NCBI GenBank assembly: GCA_030765065.1
Contig: CM060984.1
Location: 83,787,988-83,851,987 of the forward strand
From: Deroplatys truncata
Taxonomy: Eukaryota; Arthropoda; Insecta; Mantodea; Mantidae
DNA: 64,000 bases
Direction: 5' to 3'
Shown here: piece by piece, positions 53,973 through 64,000 of the stretch
How the letters are laid out: each line of letters opens with the position of its first letter
Numbering within the stretch: the stretch's first letter is position 1
Position numbers and translations under genes: made by a program
The notes under the pieces: model-generated
Database searches by the model: none
What the model saw: only the letters and a program-made list of their open reading frames with translations
Told to the model about the DNA's origin: nothing

Positions 53973-54929
53973 TATTAACTAGCTTGTTGATAATAAAAAT
54001 TCTGACTGAGTCTTCAAATACGCTTTGTAGTCCATTTCTAGTGTAAGGACGTAAATGATATGCGAGCACTGAGATATAGGATACCTACATCCATCATTAT
54101 CTTAACAAAAACAACGAGGTGACCAGCACCAATGAATGAAACCAGTTTGGAAGTTTGGGCACAATAAATTGCTGCAATATAATCGAGTGAAACTGCTGGT
54201 CTACGTTTTGGGCAGAATGTTACTTTGTATGCTTCCCAAAACATGAATGTCTTATTGCACATTTATTTTGGGGGAAAAGACTTCATATATCAAACAAATT
54301 ACACGAGAGCATTATTAGCAGGTCTATTTCAGCGATATGTTTAAATTCTAGTTCGAATGTAACTTACATTCTGTATAAACCCAGTAAGTAACTGTCTTCG
54401 TGTGGATGATTATACCCCGTTAAACTTGTATGATGAGAGGGACGTCAAATAGCCCTCAGCATGTAGAAACACTAACATCTGGAGATATCATTAGCTTTGT
54501 AATTCTAAATGACTGTTGCATGTCAAAGAAAGAAACTGGTCTTTGTTTAGAACACTTGTAAATGCATAGACTTTGCTTTAGAATTACGAGACACTAATCA
54601 ATACAAGTGTTCCTATCTAAAACCACTGAGATCATATTCATTTCATAAGAAATGACGTAGGAACTTTCCTGGCGACGTATATATGATCAGACTGACGTTA
54701 TCGGGCTTCAAGTCACCACTGATGGAACTCAACATTGCCAGCGTTGAGTATAACTGCAGCGTTAGAAAGCCCAATACTGGACAAGAGACAAACTAAAGTG
54801 ATAACGATAGATGGAATTACTGGACTCGCCTTTCCTCGCCCATTTGTTTAATGACTACAGCTGTCACTATCTTGGACAGTTTTACATTTATTGGTTTTTA
54901 TATCAAAACAAAATTGTTATTATAGATCT
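53973..54929. other. Spacer, nothing recognised
   Basis: AT-rich; no gene or repeat that I can support. Confidence 0.35.
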
Positions 54930-55640
54930 TTATTGCGTAAATCATGTGTATATTGCGACGTAGCGGCTTTGGCCCGAGGTAATCGGGAGGTCCGCGCCGG
55001 CAATTCGGAAGTCAACAGAGATAAGCAACGCTCTCGCCCGGTATAAACACCAGAAGCACTATCAGCAGATAACCAGAACCTTTTGGACGTTTCTTTCCCC
55101 CGCCTCCACAATGTGTGTCCAGATAGTTATAGAATTTTCTGGGATTATTGGGGATTATTCTCACGAGAGAAGTCAGTCAGTTGAGTCGGTCAGTGCATAA
55201 GCGAGTTGGTGAGCTCGTTTCTGCTGCCAGATCAATTGCGGTTCTCCGAGCGAGTTGGTGACGACTGCTGTGACGTGCAGCGAGTACTAATGCAGAGCGA
55301 GAGATTGTAGTAGTCTTGTGTTCGATTCCCCAGCGAGTGAAGTGAACCATCCGGAGGAGCGGCTGCGTTCTGCGTGTTTAATTACTCCGCCACGCCACGA
55401 AGAAAGTGAAGTGACAGAGGAAATTGAACTAGTTCACATCAGTGAAGTAACAGTGTAAACTAAGTAAAGTCTCAGTGAAAGTTGAACTAGATTAGCACAG
55501 TGATAGTGAAAACTAGTGAAGATACAGTTAAAAATGAACAAAGTCACAACATAATCAGCAGTGATCAATATGAAATTGTATATATTAGTTCAGTTTTAGC
55601 ATGGCGCAGCAGTCGGCTGTGTTTAGTTAGGCAGTAGTCA
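54930..55640 (+). other. Possible LTR or promoter-like segment
   Basis: This GC-richer block has CGGTATAAACACC (TATA-like, 55,037-55,049) and direct repeats of CGAGTTGGTGA (55,202 and 55,251). A long purine-biased stretch (AGTGAAGTGACAG, GTGAAAGTTGAACTAG) is typical of a retroelement leader or 5' UTR. I find no paired repeat within the window and no gag/pol, so a solo LTR is only one possibility. Confidence 0.25.
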
Positions 55641-56354
55641 TGGTAATTCTCCATTAACAAACTATTAGAGCCAGTGTTAAAGTAAAAAATCAACTTTTAT
55701 GTGTGTTAGTTTATAATATAAGCGTTTATCACAGGAGAAAGTGCTATTATGGGGCTAGAGCAATAAGCTTTAAATAATGCCTTTTGTTCCAAAAGATATT
55801 GTGTGTGAAAACATGATTTCTAATTAGGTATTCTTTATCCTTGGAGTTAATTCCTTTCCCAAAACAACAACCATACTGCATTAACGACGCGCATGAGTTC
55901 ACGAGGTTCCATTATGGGTCAAAACAGCATTCGATACGTTCCGTCTTTTTCTTTTTTTTAATTATTATCCTCGGACTAGAAAGTCTATTTATTGTAGTAA
56001 GTTGCCTGCGGAAATGGGTATTACCTGGCCAGGAAATCTGCAGTGTGAGCTCGTGTATGACGTCACTGGTACAACCCGAAGTCTAACAATGGGCGACTGG
56101 CACTACTTGCCCCCGCCACCTTTCCTCGACAAAACGAATACAAATGCAGACGGTTTACTATTCCCGAGCTGACTGTACGGTACATATTGGACTACCCGTT
56201 TTAGCAGAGTGGCTGTGGTGAAGGCTTTATTATCGTACTTTCCTCTACCCATTCCATGGGCAATGTTTAGAGAGCAAATTTTAAACAAGTATAGACACTT
56301 GCGCCTTAACGGAATTTTTCCTTTAGTGTATTGGCTAAGCAACTTGCTTATAAG
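55641..56354. other. Spacer, nothing recognised
   Basis: No supported feature. Confidence 0.35.
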
Positions 56355-56487
56355 CTGACCTCTTAGCTCAGTTGTTATGCGAGGGATCCGGAGTTCGATT
56401 CTCGGCTATAGCGTGGGAATTGTTCTCTAGCCAAGATTATTCCCTATCCTCCCCAGAGTCTGGAAGTATGAATGAGAGTGTGAATGT

Positions 56488-56537
<50 letters not shown>

Positions 56538-56700
56538 TAATGTCGTTTATATCGCTCCCCATATGGCCTATGGCCTTCGGGAGATACCTCATTCCACCAA
56601 GCGATGACCATCCATTTCAGGTGTAGAGACACCCAGCAAGCGTAATCCGTTGCCTCCAATGGAAGGGTGAAGATGAGGATGGCGTGAAATAGGAGGATCT
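56355..56700 (+). repeat. tRNA-derived SINE, second family, with internal (TG)n(AG)n
   Basis: The head TGACCTCTTAGCTCAGTTGT is followed by GGAGTTCGATTCTCGGC and the body TCCTCCCCAGAGTCTGGAAG. A (TG)n then (AG)n microsatellite lies at 56,484-56,536. Confidence 0.75.
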
Positions 56701-57096
56701 ACAGCGTTTAACATGGACTCCGAACCACTCTGAGCCTTGCGAATACTTTGTATGAGCAAGTCTGTCGCGGTATCGTTCGTGTTATCTTATTTGCTGAGCG
56801 CCTGTTATTGTTTTACTATTTTGAATTTTGGGTTCTTTGTCCTCCGGCTAGCTATTATTACTCAGTCGAGCAAATCTCTTGAACGGGGTGCGTAAACGGA
56901 TTGGAGTTGTTACTAAAAGATAACGCTGATAAAAGAATTTGTTTTTACACTTTTATTGCTGCCACACTTTACTAATTTAACATAATTACTCTTGATACAC
57001 GCCTGACTGAAACTGTTATATTTTCGAATGTAACTATAATCACTTATTTGCCGCACATTACTAATTCGCGTATTTCACATTTTATAACTAACTTTA
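56701..57096. other. Spacer, nothing recognised
   Basis: No supported feature. Confidence 0.35.
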
Positions 57097-57236
57097 CGAC
57101 GCGAGAGATTCTGCAGAACTGTGCGACGTGTAACCCGTGAATGATTCTGTTGAACTGCGCGACGTGTAACGCGTGAATGATTCTCTTAAACTGCGCGACG
57201 TGTAATGCATGAATGATTCTATTAAACTGGGCGATA
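57097..57236. repeat. Minisatellite, ~44-bp unit, about three and a half copies
   Basis: Repeated GATTCT.TTGAACTGCGCGACGTGTAA.GCGTGAAT-type units. Confidence 0.8.
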
Positions 57237-57644
57237 CTTTACTCTGGCTCCATAATTTATACTCCCTCACCCCGATATGCCTAAACATTATAACAGAGCT
57301 GTTATTGGTTAATAAAGCGCGCCAACATTAGCGTCTATTTTTATATCCAATCAAAATTATGAACACATATGATCTAGGGAAGATATTCCCTCCATTTCTA
57401 AAGAAAAGCGCGCTACTCTGACGTCATTTGTTTGTCTCTTATAATTGATAAACAACTCACCCCCCTCGCTCATTGTTACCCGCTCCTATTGTCAGTTTCA
57501 GTGAGGCCGTGTAAACTTATTTCCTAACAATGCTTATAATTAACAAACATCTCAAATCATTGTCATACAATAATGTTAATTTACACTACAATCACTCTGG
57601 CATTCACAGTGTTGTGATATAAAGCACTGCCTCAAGTCAGAGGT
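57237..57644. other. AT-rich spacer, nothing recognised
   Basis: No supported feature. Confidence 0.35.
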
Positions 57645-57645
57645 A

Positions 57646-57684
<39 letters not shown>
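57645..57684. repeat. (AAT)n microsatellite
   Basis: About 13 uninterrupted TAA units, lying at the 3' tail of the minus-strand SINE that follows. This fits a SINE tail. Confidence 0.9.
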
Positions 57685-57960
57685 TGAATTTTATTTATGA
57701 ATGCCCTTTAATGGCTATGGTTCTTAGAGTTCCATCCTATATTGGGCAGGAAATACCGGAAATTTTGCTCAGAGGCCTCTTTATCAAGTTTGAGGTTCTT
57801 TTACGTGCCGTAAACCTACGGCTAGAGACTAGCATGGTACCCCTAGACCACGGAGGACGATAAGTTCAGAGGTGAAGGCGTGGATCGCCACCCCAGAGCC
57901 GGGAATCAACCCCGGACCCTCAGCTCGAGAGCTGAAAATGAAACTACCGTGCCACCCCAT
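57685..57960 (-). repeat. tRNA-derived SINE, same family as 50,235
   Basis: In reverse it shares AATTTTGCTCAGAGGCCTC and AGGTTCTTTTACG. The tRNA-like head ends near 57,960, with GGTCCGGGGTTGATTCCCGG as B box. Confidence 0.7.
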
Positions 57961-59149
57961 ATGTGATCTAACATATAAAACCCAAATCCAATGACAACTC
58001 TATACGAGTTAACAATAGGTAATATATTCCAAAAGTAAGAGGCCGCCAATATGACCATAGCAGTTAAAAGCGGGTTACATATACAGCAAGCATCGCCTGA
58101 ACCTTAGTAGATATTCCGGGCAGTCATTGATTATAATAGTCTGGCATCAAGTCTTGGGGACAAAATCCCATGCACTCGGTATGACCATACATCCACTGCA
58201 TATCCTTTCCCCTTCTTTTCCTTTCAAACTGTATATTCAGGAAATGTAATATCTTTTTCGTGTGACACAGTCTACAAAATTATTGCGGGATATTCCAAAC
58301 GGCTGGATCCTCTTGAGTGACAAATCGCGCCCGCCTTTGGCAAATACATGTGGGACGTTGGATGTGATGTCACCCCCAGAATGTTTGACTAATGAAACAC
58401 GACATAGAGGATTGTCATTTCGTAATATCCGATGATCTCACTATTTATTATGCTCATTGTTGCTTTCATCTACAGAGGCACCTGGCTGTCGTAGGCTGTG
58501 TCAAATGCAGAAGATTAATACAATATTAAAATACAATACGGAAGATTAGTTCTGCGTGTATCTAAGCATTCTACTTCACTGTTAAAAATACTTTCAAAAT
58601 CATTGAACACTAAGGGTAATGGGACGTGAAAATTCTAAAAAAATGCAGACGCTCCTAATGGGTACTGTGCAATGTGGTTTTAGAGAGAATAAATGGAATA
58701 TACTTTTAGTTCCTTCTATTTTTCTTCATTTTTTGCATATTTAAGAATCCTTATGTTATTCATTATTAAATATTTTCATTTTAAAATTAATGTGGCAATT
58801 TTCTGCTGAAGTAGTATATTATAAATTCATAAATTAGAATTTTAGGAGTTTTTCCCTTAACAGGTTGAGATGCTTAAAATAAAATTAGAAAAAATGTACT
58901 CATTAATTTGATAAAATTATGTATGTATTTACAGCACACTAAAATGGAGACTCTTAAAACAAAATTATTGCAGAAATGTGTACCTAAGGGGTGAAATAAA
59001 CTTTATATCACTATTTATGATAATTGTTTTCAAAAATCCGTATTTGTACGAGACTTACGAACATGCAAATAATCAGCATTTAATGCAAAAATTACTGTTT
59101 TAAGCTGTAACGAACTCTCCTATTCATTGGTTTTCTTTTGTTACTAACT
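57961..59149. other. AT-rich spacer, nothing recognised
   Basis: 1.2 kb without supportable features. Confidence 0.35.
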
Positions 59150-59362
59150 TTTGTTTTTAGGTTTAACGTTCCCTAATCGGTTAAGTCATGGACGGTGAAT
59201 GAAATGGGTGAAATGATGTGCCCGGGTCCATAGAGCTTAGAGTTATCCGACATTCATCTTTAAGGATAAGGGAAACCTTTGGATAACTCACCCTAATCGA
59301 GATTCGAGTTCGGTACCTCTTGAATGTGAGGCAGACACGCTACCCCCACACCACAGAGGTGG
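59150..59362 (-). repeat. tRNA-derived SINE
   Basis: On the minus strand CACCTCTGTGGTGTGGGGGT is followed by GTACCGAACTCGAATCTCG and a tail ending AAACGTTAAACC. Confidence 0.6.
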
Positions 59363-59627
59363 GCGCTAGTAATTTGTTAATATACAACATAGAATAACAA
59401 ATGCAAGGAACACAGCATAGCTATATTTTTTACATATTCAAAACTGAATTTAAAATATTTAACATATAACTTTGAATTGCTCATATAATTTAGAGAGCTT
59501 TTATTAAAACCTATTGCATTCACCATATGTAAATATGTTAGTGGACTCGTCTCGTGTTCCAGACACGACATATGGCTCGTCTGGAAATACCGAATTCGTC
59601 CACTAAAGCCTTATTTTGATACATAAC
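59363..59627. other. Spacer, nothing recognised
   Basis: No supported feature. Confidence 0.35.
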
Positions 59628-59940
59628 TGAGCGGGATGGTTCAGACGGTAACGCCTGTGCCCGCATTCGGGAGGTTCCAGGTTCAAACCCCCAGGGCAGA
59701 CCAATCTGACTGAAGGTTTCTTCCCGGTTTTCCTCGGTCGCTCGGCAAATTTGCTTATCACCCCTTTCATCATTTCCTTCTTCTTCAGCGCCATACCCAT
59801 CCTGGAATCGCTGTGATCTAGAGCTTGCTTGCCCTCGACAGGCTATTGACACAGGCCTTTTTATGTATTGACTTACATCGTGTAAGTCCTTGGGGTGTAA
59901 GTCCTACAAAGAGGCGGATAATCAGTTAAGGAAAGATAAA
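59628..59940 (+). repeat. tRNA-derived SINE
   Basis: The head ACTGAGCGGGATGGTTCAGA is followed by a B-box CCAGGTTCAAACCCCCAGG, the body TTTTCCTCGGTCGCTCGGC and the tail GTAAGTCCTTGGGGTGTAAG. It is the best-preserved member of the first SINE family here. Confidence 0.75.
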
Positions 59941-60938
59941 TAAATAGCTATTTCCCCAACTCGTAATGAATTGCTCCATTATAGCGCTCTCCATTTATTT
60001 AAGGTTTAGACTTCAGCCACTTTAAGAACATTTTAACAGAGTTTAACTGCATTTAGGTGATTCATCTTGCATATGTCAGAAGTACTCTTGGATAATAATG
60101 GAAGCATAGCTAATTTGGCATTGTAGATAACCGAAGGCCATATTAGTGGTATTTTTACACCGAAGCCATCCTGGTTTTCATTTTTACAGATAACAGGTTA
60201 ACACCATGATGTTGGCAAATTGTGCAAAAGATGTAGGGTCGAGAGATGGTTCAAGATTAAAAGCGGTGTGATGGCCGTAAGGAATCCAACAACGTTTACG
60301 GAGGCCTGATTCTTAAGAGCTATTAATGTTTGATGCGTGAATTTGAAAGGGAGATTACACTCATTTGGGAACTATTTCCTCAGTCAGTTCATCTAATTCA
60401 AGGCCAATCAGCACGTCTTTCTATCCATTCAGCACTTACCTCATTACATAGAAGGAATGACTGTTAGGATCCATATTCTCCAAATGATTACCTTCCTGGA
60501 ATTGGGTTCAAGTTTTATTCCTCGATTTCCCCTAAGTGTTCCTAAAACAAATATAGAGGTGTCTTAATGGTTACATACTTTGTCCTTTTAAGACATTAGG
60601 CAACAATTAAATGGTTTATCGTTTATTCTTGTATTTAATATAAAGTAAATTATAAAATGAACATTCCAAGCTGCAAGTTAAAAAAGTGTTTTAATTAAAT
60701 CGCATATCCTATTTTTTCTTGTTATATTTCAAGAATCTTATGGATGTTCTGAAGAAAATTAGTGTGCGCTGAATGATGAGAAGGCTTTCGCTTGAGTAAC
60801 TCGACCGGCATCCCACCGCTACTATACGACAAATCCGTTTGTGCAGTATTGATGGACCGGCACATCGTTTCTTCCCTAGATAATGCAAAAGATGCGAAAC
60901 GATATGAATATGTTAGCTTACGATGTTTTATAAAAAAA
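59941..60938. other. AT-rich spacer, nothing recognised
   Basis: About 1 kb without supportable features. Confidence 0.35.
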
Positions 60939-61716
60939 TCTGATGTGTTACACTCACATGACTTTCTCTACTCTTTTACAAACTATTTTTACAAACGCTT
61001 ATTCTCCATCTACTTCATGTTAATCGAGATAAACATTTGCAGACTCTATCTTATTGCTAATTTTCTTGTAGATGTAAGGGGAAAATATATTTACAAGGGC
61101 AATATAGAAATACAGTAGCCTTTAAGCACATACAATCTCTTAATAGCTGGTTGCTAGGTGCAGCACCATTCCCTTTGCCACAGATTATAACTCTTTGCAT
61201 ATCCAAGACAAAAAAATGAATAACAAATTCCCATTTTAGAAAATAAGTATTGAAAAATTTAAGAGAATAACAAGCAATATCTCGAAAATGGTTCACTCAA
61301 CAAAAAAAATGTATATGACATAAATTGTGTATTTTAACGCGATCTACATTTTTTGTGTAGTAAAATTTTGTCTATCTCTTATGGTTTACCAGTTATGCAA
61401 AAGTCGGTCACAATGAAGAATACTTTTGGAGACATTCCCAGAAAATTCAAGATATACATTTTATTTGTCAAGAAAATATCTTAAACATATGATATTTTAA
61501 TCAAAATCGTTAGAGCCATTTTTGAGAAAATTAAAATTTTCGAAAAATCTTCCATGTAAAGGGTAATCTGGGGTGGGGGATTTTCTTGAAAACCTTCGTG
61601 TCGCATCTCTGGAAGATACTGAACCTAAATACCAAGTTTGGTGTTTATCCGACTGTTCGTTTCTGAGTATGCTGTTCACATACACACAGACACACACACG
61701 GACATATTTCCAAAAA
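60939..61716 (+). repeat. Family X array, unit 1 (3' truncated)
   Basis: Starts TCTGATGTGTTACACTCAC; interrupted in the A-run of 'TTTCCAAAAA' by the next unit. Confidence 0.85.
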
Positions 61717-61947
61717 TCTGATGTGTTACACTCACATGACTTTCTCTACTCTTGTACACACTATTTTTACAAACGCCTATTCTCCATATGCTTCATGTTA
61801 ATCGAGATATCGAAATGTCAATCTTATTGGTAATTTTCTTGTAGATGCAAGGGAAATATGGTAGCTTTTAAGCGATAGTCAAATATTTTAACGCTGGTTG
61901 CTATGTGGCGCATTCCATTCTCTTTGCATGTCCAGGACATAAAAAAA
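61717..61947 (+). repeat. Family X array, unit 2 (5' 231 bp only)
   Basis: Starts TCTGATGTG and stops in the internal A-tract after GTCCAGGACAT. Confidence 0.9.
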
Positions 61948-62181
61948 TCTGATGTGTTACACTCACATGACTTTCTCTACTCTTGTACAATCTAATTTTA
62001 CAAACGCTTATTCTCCATATGCTTCATGTTAATCGAGATATCGAGATGTCAATCTTATTGGTAATTTTCTTTTAGATGCAAGGGAAATATGGTAGCTTTT
62101 AAGCGATAGTCAAATATTTTAACGGTGGTTGCTATGTGGCGCATTCCATTCTCTTTGCATGTCCAGAACATAAAAAAAAAA
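61948..62181 (+). repeat. Family X array, unit 3 (5' 234 bp only)
   Basis: The same extent as unit 2, with a longer A-tract at its end. Confidence 0.9.
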
Positions 62182-63069
62182 TCTGATGTGTTACACTCAC
62201 ATGACTTTCTCTACTCTTGTACAATCTAATTTTACAAACGCCTATTCTCCATATGCTTCATGTTAATCGAGATATCGAAATGTCAATCTTATTGGTAATT
62301 TTCTTGTAGATGCAAGGGGAATATGGTAGCTTCTAAGCGATAGTCAAATATTTTAACGCTGGTTGCTATGTGGCGCATTCCATTCTCTTTGCATGTCCAG
62401 GACATAAAAAATGAATAACGAATTTGAGAAAAAGTATAAGTATTGCAACATTTAAGGAAATAACAAGCAATATCTCGAAAACGGTTCACTCAACAAAAGA
62501 AATGTATATGACATAAGTTGTGTATTTTAACGCGATCTATATTTTTTGTGTAGTAAAATTTTGTCTATCTCTTATAGTTTACCAGTTATGCAAAAGTCGT
62601 TCAGAATGAAGAATACTTTTGGAGACATTCCCAGAAAATTCGAGATATACATTTCATTTCTCATGATATTATCTTAAACATATGATATTTTCATCAAAAT
62701 CGTTAGAGCCATTTTTGAGAAAATTAAAATTTTCGAAAAATGTTCCATGTAAAGGGTAGTCTGGGGTGGGGGGATTTTCTTGAAAACCTTCGTGTCGCAT
62801 CTCTGGAAGATACTGAACCTAAATACCAAGTTTGGTGTTTATCCGACTGTTCGTTTTTGAGTTATGCTGTTCACACACACACAGACACACAGACACACAC
62901 ACACACACAGACACACACACACACAGACACACACACGGACATGTTTCCAAAAATGCTTTTTTTGGATTCAGGAGGTCTCAAAACATGTATTTCCGGTGAA
63001 ATCTCGGTATCGAATTTTTGGGTGGAATGCAATACTTCCCCTACTTACTGTACGTAGTAGAGAAAGTAA
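62182..63069 (+). repeat. Family X array, unit 4 (full length)
   Basis: Complete from TCTGATGTG to GTAGAGAAAGTAA, with the microsatellite at 62,873-62,936. Confidence 0.9.
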
Positions 63070-63728
63070 TGAATAACGAATTTGAGAAAAAGTATAAGTA
63101 TTGTAAAATTTAAGGAAATAACAAGCAATATCTCGAAAACGGTTCACTCAACAAAAGAAATGTATATGACATAAGTTGTGTATTTTAACGCGATCTACAT
63201 TTTTTGTGTAGTAAAATTTTGTCTATCTCTTATGGTTTACCAGTTATGCAAAAGTCGTTCACAATGAAGAATACTTTTGGAGACATTCCCAGGAAATTCA
63301 AGATATACATTTTATTTGTCATAAAAATATCTTAAACATATGATATTTTAATCAAAATCGTTAGAGCCATTTTTGAGAAAATTAAAATTTTCGAAAAATC
63401 TTCCATGTAAAGGGTAGTCTGGGGTGGGGGGATTTTCTTGAAAACCTTCGTGTCGCATCTCTGGAAGATACTGAACCTAAATACCAAGTTTGGTGCTTAT
63501 CCGATTGTTCGTTTTTGAGTTATGCTGTTCACACACACACAGATACACACACAGACACACACACACACACACAGACACACAGACACACACACGGACATGT
63601 TTCTAAAAATGCTTTTTTTGGATTCAGGAGGTCTCAAAACGTGTATTTCCGGTGAAATCTCGGTATCGAATTTTTGGGTGGAATGCAATACTTTCCCTAC
63701 TTACTATACGTAGTAGAGAAAGTAAAAA
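63070..63728 (+). repeat. Family X array, unit 5 (lacks the 5' ~232 bp)
   Basis: Starts TGAATAACGAATTTGAG, exactly where units 2 and 3 stop, and runs to the X 3' end. Confidence 0.9.
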
Positions 63729-64000
63729 TGAATAACGAATTTGAGAAAAAGTATAAGTATTGGAAAATTTAAGGAAATAACAAGCAATATCTCGAAAACG
63801 GTTCACTCAACAAAAGAAATGTATATGACATAAGTTGTGTATTTTAACGCGATCTACATTGTTTGTGTAGTAAAATTTTGTCTATCTCTTATGGTTTACC
63901 AGTTATGCAAAAGTCGTTCACAATGAAGAATACTTTTGGAGACATTCCCAGGAAATTCAAGATATACATTTTATTTGTCATAAAAATATCTTAAACATAT
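63729..64000 (+). repeat. Family X array, unit 6 (lacks 5' part, continues past the window)
   Basis: Starts at the same internal point as unit 5 and runs off the window edge. Confidence 0.9.

Overview
The window looks like repeat-dominated nuclear DNA from an arthropod, most likely an insect with a large genome. I see no intact host gene. The evidence is eukaryotic: dispersed tRNA-derived SINEs, an I/Jockey-type LINE, mariner and Tc1 copies, microsatellites, GT-AG splice signals and TATA boxes. The species cannot be fixed from sequence alone; a polyneopteran insect is only a guess.

Layout. 1-1,850: a dead mariner transposase and a fragment of a transposon-associated gene. 1,859-12,733: many copies of one ~0.9 kb dispersed repeat, called 'family X' here, with SINEs and an LTR-like insert. 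12,915-14,825: a Tc1-like element with a TA target duplication, itself interrupted by an insertion. 15,026-16,432: two SINEs. 18,872-24,876: a near full-length 6.0 kb LINE on the minus strand with an exact 11-bp target duplication and broken ORFs. 26,711-28,490: one X copy nested in another. 29,539-45,841: a 16.3 kb Polinton/Maverick-like (adintovirus-related) element, the main object of interest. 46,240-60,938: more X copies, SINEs, a deleted mariner with intact ends and minisatellites. 60,939-64,000: a head-to-tail array of X that looks like a satellite in formation.

The Polinton-like element begins AG and ends CT, is flanked by a 6-bp duplication (CACCTC), and lies inside a SINE whose uninterrupted relative is present at about 15,140. 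Its terminal inverted repeats (TIRs) are ~6.4-6.5 kb each, against a few hundred bases in typical Polintons, so about 80% of the element is palindromic around a 3.4 kb core. The core holds a BED-type zinc-finger gene (minus), a ~1.4 kb 21-bp minisatellite, and a degenerate parvovirus-type PLA2 domain followed by an open gene with two tandem pX-like hydrophobic modules, as in capsid-accessory proteins of insect Polinton-like elements. Each arm holds a small spliced OB-fold-like gene, remnants of capsid-region genes, GTTCGAATCC motifs repeating about every 135 bp, and a G-rich tract ~65 bp from each tip. I find no DNA polymerase B, integrase, packaging ATPase or protease, so the copy is non-autonomous. 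The left arm carries only the last codons of the pX gene in inverted orientation. This suggests the right terminus was copied over the left end and replaced the genes there, an inference comparable to terminal-repeat expansion in linear DNA viruses.
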